Shown here piece after piece: positions 5,104 through 5,172 of a stretch of DNA of 5,172 nucleotides. The stretch lies in the NCBI GenBank assembly GCA_947631315.1, contig CANRLA010000086.1, positions 1 to 5,172 on the forward strand, in the 5' to 3' direction. Source of the DNA: an uncultured Clostridia bacterium. Lineage in GTDB: Bacteria; Bacillota; Clostridia; TANB77; CAG-508. A program made the translations under genes and the position numbers. The stretch's first letter is position 1. Each line of letters begins with the position of its first letter. A model generated the notes under the pieces. That model was not told the origin of the DNA. It did no database searches and worked only from the letters and a program-made list of their open reading frames with translations.

Positions 5104-5172
5104 GGTCGCTTAGCTCAGCTGGTAGAGCATCTGCCTTACAAGCAGGGGGTCATAGGTTCGAGCCCTATAGCG
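5104..5172 (+). tRNA. tRNA-Val, anticodon UAC (3' end cut by window edge)
   Basis: A full cloverleaf can be drawn. Acceptor strand GGTCGCT (5104-5110); D stem GCTC/GAGC (5113-5116, 5125-5128); anticodon stem TCTGC/GCAGG (5130-5134, 5142-5146, one T-G pair) with loop CTTACAA, anticodon TAC at 5137-5139; T stem ATAGG/CCTAT around TTCGAGC. The 3' acceptor strand reads AGCG and runs off the window, so the last three paired bases, the discriminator and any encoded CCA are not seen. Anticodon UAC reads valine GUA and other GUN codons. It is the first visible gene of a new transcription unit and may lead a tRNA cluster to the right. Confidence 0.97.

Noticed and set aside
5104..5172. tRNA 3' end as a mobile-element attachment site
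   Set aside because: The 3' end lies outside the window, and no integrase or repeated tRNA fragment is visible.

Overview
This window comes from an AT-rich, Gram-positive-type genome, most likely an anaerobic Firmicute (Clostridia or a relative). The grounds are the very low GC, A/T-biased codon use, strong AGGAGG-type ribosome binding sites, AT-rich hairpin terminators, and the gene order ftsX, M23 hydrolase, M23 hydrolase, S41 protease. I cannot name a species from sequence alone. All genes lie on the + strand, and no stretch longer than about 210 bases is without a gene.

Layout: (1) 3-863 is the cell-division ABC-type membrane protein FtsX, cut at the left edge; its ATPase partner ftsE is presumably just outside. 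(2) 946-2139 and 2321-3586 are two tandem paralogous secreted proteins with EnvC/PcsB architecture: signal sequence, long coiled coil with a hydrophobic hinge segment, and C-terminal M23 (LytM-type) endopeptidase. Both keep every zinc and catalytic residue. A hairpin terminator and a structured leader separate them. (3) 3680-4894 is a membrane-anchored C-terminal processing protease (CtpA/CtpB family, PDZ plus S41). (4) After a strong nested inverted repeat/terminator comes a near-consensus sigma-A promoter driving tRNA-Val(UAC), whose last bases lie outside the window.

The four proteins suggest one cell-surface module. FtsEX would transmit ATP-driven movement across the membrane to the coiled coils of one or both M23 hydrolases, activating septal peptidoglycan cleavage. 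The Ctp protease could trim or degrade these hydrolases; this is inference from related systems.

The least expected signal is in the leaders of the last two protein genes. In each, the good Shine-Dalgarno sequence does not serve the main start codon. It serves a tiny ORF (14 codons at 2290-2334, 5 codons at 3658-3675) that overlaps or ends 4 nt before the main start. In the first case a 10-bp hairpin lies between the Shine-Dalgarno and the main AUG and contains the mini-ORF start. This could be a translational switch or coupling device, or in the second case a single-base sequence error. I found no CRISPR array, IS element, phage gene or known riboswitch.
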